A stretch of DNA of 17,058 nucleotides from NCBI GenBank assembly GCA_036507695.1, contig DATCIR010000271.1:1-17058 (forward strand), read 5' to 3'. The stretch's first letter is position 1. Every line of letters begins with the position of its first letter. This document shows positions 15,330 through 17,058 of this stretch, piece after piece. The DNA comes from JAKEGK01 sp036507695. GTDB lineage: Bacteria; Pseudomonadota; Gammaproteobacteria; SZUA-152. The position numbers were made by a program, and so were the translations under genes. The notes beneath the pieces were generated by a model, which was not told the DNA's origin, did no database searches, and worked only from the letters and a program-made list of their open reading frames with translations.

Positions 15330-16757
15330 CTACTTATCCTCGGAAAGTTTTAAAGCCAGAAATACCGGTCCCCCACGGCGCTGCACCAGCAAAGGCACCG
15401 ATTTATCCGACGGCAACTTGTCGATCAAATCTTTAAAGTGTTTGGAATCCTTCACATCGATATTATTCATCATCAAAATGACATCGCCGCGGCGCACGCC
15501 CGCTTTTCGCGCCGGACCTGCGTTTACATTACTGACCAAAACACCATTTTCTTTAATCTCAAGGCTATTTCGTTGCTCCGCGTTCAAATCAGCGACCGCA
15601 ATATTCAGCTTATTGTCTGAGATGATTTTCGGCTCCGCCGCACTGGCCAGCGTGGCATCTTCGTCCGGCAACTCACCCAAGTTGACGGTCAGGTTCTTTT
15701 TCTTGCCGTTACGTAAAATCTCCACTTTGACATTTCTACCCACCTCGGTCATGCCCACCACGGGAGGCAGGTTGGAAGAACGCACAATATTTTTGCCATC
15801 AAAACTGATCACTACATCACCGACCTGAAAACCGGCTTTTTCCGCCGGACTATCCGGTAAAACCTTGGCCACCAATGCGCCGCGCGGCTTATCCATGCCA
15901 AATGATTCCGCCAATTCCCGGGTGACATCCTGGATTAAAACGCCCAGCCATCCCCTGGCAACACGGCCGGACGCTTTGAGCTGATCGACAACACTCATCA
16001 CCATGTTAATCGGAATGGCAAACGACAATCCCATAAAACCACCGGTGCGGCTGTAGATCTGGGAGTTGATGCCAATCACTTTACCATCGAGATTGAACAA
16101 TGGACCGCCGGAGTTGCCGGGATTAATCGCCACGTCCGTCTGGATAAACGGCACATAGTTCTCGCGGGGAAGATTTCTTCCTTTGGCGCTGACGATACCC
16201 GCCGTAACCGAATAATCAAATCCGAAGGGCGAACCGATTGCCAGCACCCATTCACCCACTTTCAATGAGTCTGAATCTCCAAGCGCCACCAGCGGCAAGT
16301 TGTCCCCTTCAATTTTTAAAAGCGCGATATCACTGCGAGGATCACTACCGACAATCTCGGCCACCAGTTCGCGGCGATCCGACAGCCGGACAATAATTTC
16401 ATTGGCATCCTTGATGACGTGGTTGTTAGTTAATATATAGCCGTCTTTGGAAATGATAAATCCGGATCCCAGCGATTTGGAATCAAAGTCTTCAAATTCA
16501 CGGCCTTCTTCATCGCCGAAAAAGTGCCGGAACAGGTCGCCAAACGGACCTTCAGGCACCTGCTCACCTTGAAAAGGTTGCTTGGTTGCCGGATGCTTGA
16601 TTTTTTGCGTGGTGCTGATATTAACTACCGCCGCGCCATTTTTTTCCACCAACTCAGTAAAATCCGGGAGTTCGCGCGCATTCGCAGGAGTCAGAGTGAA
16701 TATAAACAACAGCATCGTGAAATAAACAGACAATTGTTTTACGCCAGTGGCACGCAC
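15330..16757 (-). CDS. mucD: Periplasmic serine endoprotease, MucD/DegP (HtrA) family
   Basis: HtrA proteases degrade misfolded envelope proteins, and MucD restrains the sigma-E-type response in Pseudomonas. From a GTG at 16755-16757 the protein is 475 residues, close to Pseudomonas MucD. A 27-residue signal peptide ends TLTPANA. The trypsin-like domain has the triad His113 (TNNHVI), Asp143 (SDIAL) and Ser216 (GNSGGPL), and two PDZ domains follow (about 250-345 and 385-470). The GTG is chosen because AGGAG lies nine bases upstream and the signal peptide becomes standard; an in-frame ATG at 16799 adds 14 atypical residues. It follows an RseC family gene by 46 bases, as in the Pseudomonas algU-mucABCD operon. 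degP or degQ are possible alternative names. Confidence 0.93.
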   Translation of the reverse strand: MRATGVKQLSVYFTMLLFIFTLTPANARELPDFTELVEKNGAAVVNISTTQKIKHPATKQPFQGEQVPEGPFGDLFRHFFGDEEGREFEDFDSKSLGSGFIISKDGYILTNNHVIKDANEIIVRLSDRRELVAEIVGSDPRSDIALLKIEGDNLPLVALGDSDSLKVGEWVLAIGSPFGFDYSVTAGIVSAKGRNLPRENYVPFIQTDVAINPGNSGGPLFNLDGKVIGINSQIYSRTGGFMGLSFAIPINMVMSVVDQLKASGRVARGWLGVLIQDVTRELAESFGMDKPRGALVAKVLPDSPAEKAGFQVGDVVISFDGKNIVRSSNLPPVVGMTEVGRNVKVEILRNGKKKNLTVNLGELPDEDATLASAAEPKIISDNKLNIAVADLNAEQRNSLEIKENGVLVSNVNAGPARKAGVRRGDVILMMNNIDVKDSKHFKDLIDKLPSDKSVPLLVQRRGGPVFLALKLSEDK

Positions 16758-16766
16758 CTTAATGTT

Positions 16767-16771
16767 CTCCT
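16767..16771 (-). promoter_or_regulatory. Ribosome binding site that decides the mucD start
   Basis: AGGAG on the minus strand lies nine bases before the GTG at 16755-16757. The further-upstream in-frame ATG (16797-16799) has only a weak AGG. This favours the GTG, which gives a compact signal peptide. Confidence 0.7.
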
Positions 16772-16803
16772 GTAATGCACAATTTTTCCGGAATAGCATA
16801 TTT

Positions 16804-17058
16804 TTAACCTAACAGCCTATAACCCGCCTGCACCATCGCTTCATCAGCATGGCGGAGCAAAATGGGTTGATAGCGGGGATTATCGCGTGTCTTGCGGCTA
16901 TGCCATCGTAAACCCAAAACACTGACCGCCAGTCCAAAAAGAGCGCCCAGCACGCTCATATAATCTGGATCGATTGACACTAGTCGCGAGGCAATAGTTT
17001 CACCCGCTAAAGCAAAAACAATCATTAACACAATGGGGGTCGCGTAAACCAGCACAGA
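16804..17058 (-). CDS. rseC: RseC/MucC family membrane protein, C-terminal part (cut by window edge)
   Basis: The frame is open to the window edge, so the start is not visible; 84 codons and a TAA are present. The fragment has two hydrophobic segments (SVLVYATPIVLMIVFALAGE and MSVLGALFGLAVSVLGL), then a basic stretch RWHSRKTRD and the end NPRYQPILLR. This is the pattern of the positive regulator of sigma-E RseC/MucC family, inner-membrane proteins of the sigma-E operon also linked to SoxR reduction. Its position directly before mucD supports this. The missing N-terminal part would carry the cysteine-rich region, which cannot be checked here. Confidence 0.8.
   Translation of the reverse strand, partial: SVLVYATPIVLMIVFALAGETIASRLVSIDPDYMSVLGALFGLAVSVLGLRWHSRKTRDNPRYQPILLRHADEAMVQAGYRLLG

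Overview
All recognisable protein genes and the tRNA lie on the minus strand. The window is a long co-directional run of housekeeping genes. Protein sequences and gene order point to a gammaproteobacterium: a MucD/DegP-type protease beside an RseC family gene, then lepA-lepB-(DUF4845)-rnc-era-recO-pdxJ-acpS, then initiator tRNA-rimP-nusA-infB-rbfA-truB-rpsO-pnp. I cannot name the genus. No plasmid, phage, insertion sequence or CRISPR signal is visible.

Reading in the direction of transcription (high to low coordinates):
(1) 17058-15176 holds the 3' end of an RseC/MucC family gene and a periplasmic serine protease (mucD/degP-like). This is the tail of an envelope-stress operon, followed by a 4 x 11 bp tandem repeat and an intrinsic terminator.
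(2) 14949-12310 holds lepA (elongation factor 4) directly abutting lepB (signal peptidase I).
(3) 12145-7881 starts with a likely promoter, then a DUF4845 membrane protein, rnc, era, recO and pdxJ, partly overlapping. It ends with acpS, which is broken by a nonsense codon and three frameshifts.
(4) 7655-7277 is a small stable-RNA unit: a promoter, an intact initiator tRNA-fMet, two degenerate tRNA-like units sharing an exact 34-bp block, and a strong terminator.
(5) 7195-1 is the transcription/translation operon: a leader with a promoter and an attenuator-like hairpin, then rimP, nusA, infB, rbfA, truB, rpsO (with its own promoter in an AT-rich tandem repeat) and the start of pnp.

The genes cover ribosome maturation (rimP, rbfA, era, rnc, truB), translation initiation (infB, tRNA-fMet, rpsO), transcription elongation (nusA), RNA decay (rnc, pnp), envelope quality control (rseC, mucD, lepB), recombination repair (recO) and cofactor supply (pdxJ, acpS). 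In E. coli the lepA-to-acpS cluster and the metY-to-pnp cluster are far apart; here they are adjacent.

I see no new multi-gene system. The most unusual features are the decayed acpS, an otherwise essential gene, and the neighbouring array of tRNA-fMet remnants. Smaller curiosities are the possible U1:U72 mismatch of the initiator tRNA, the leader attenuator, and the repeat-built rpsO promoter.
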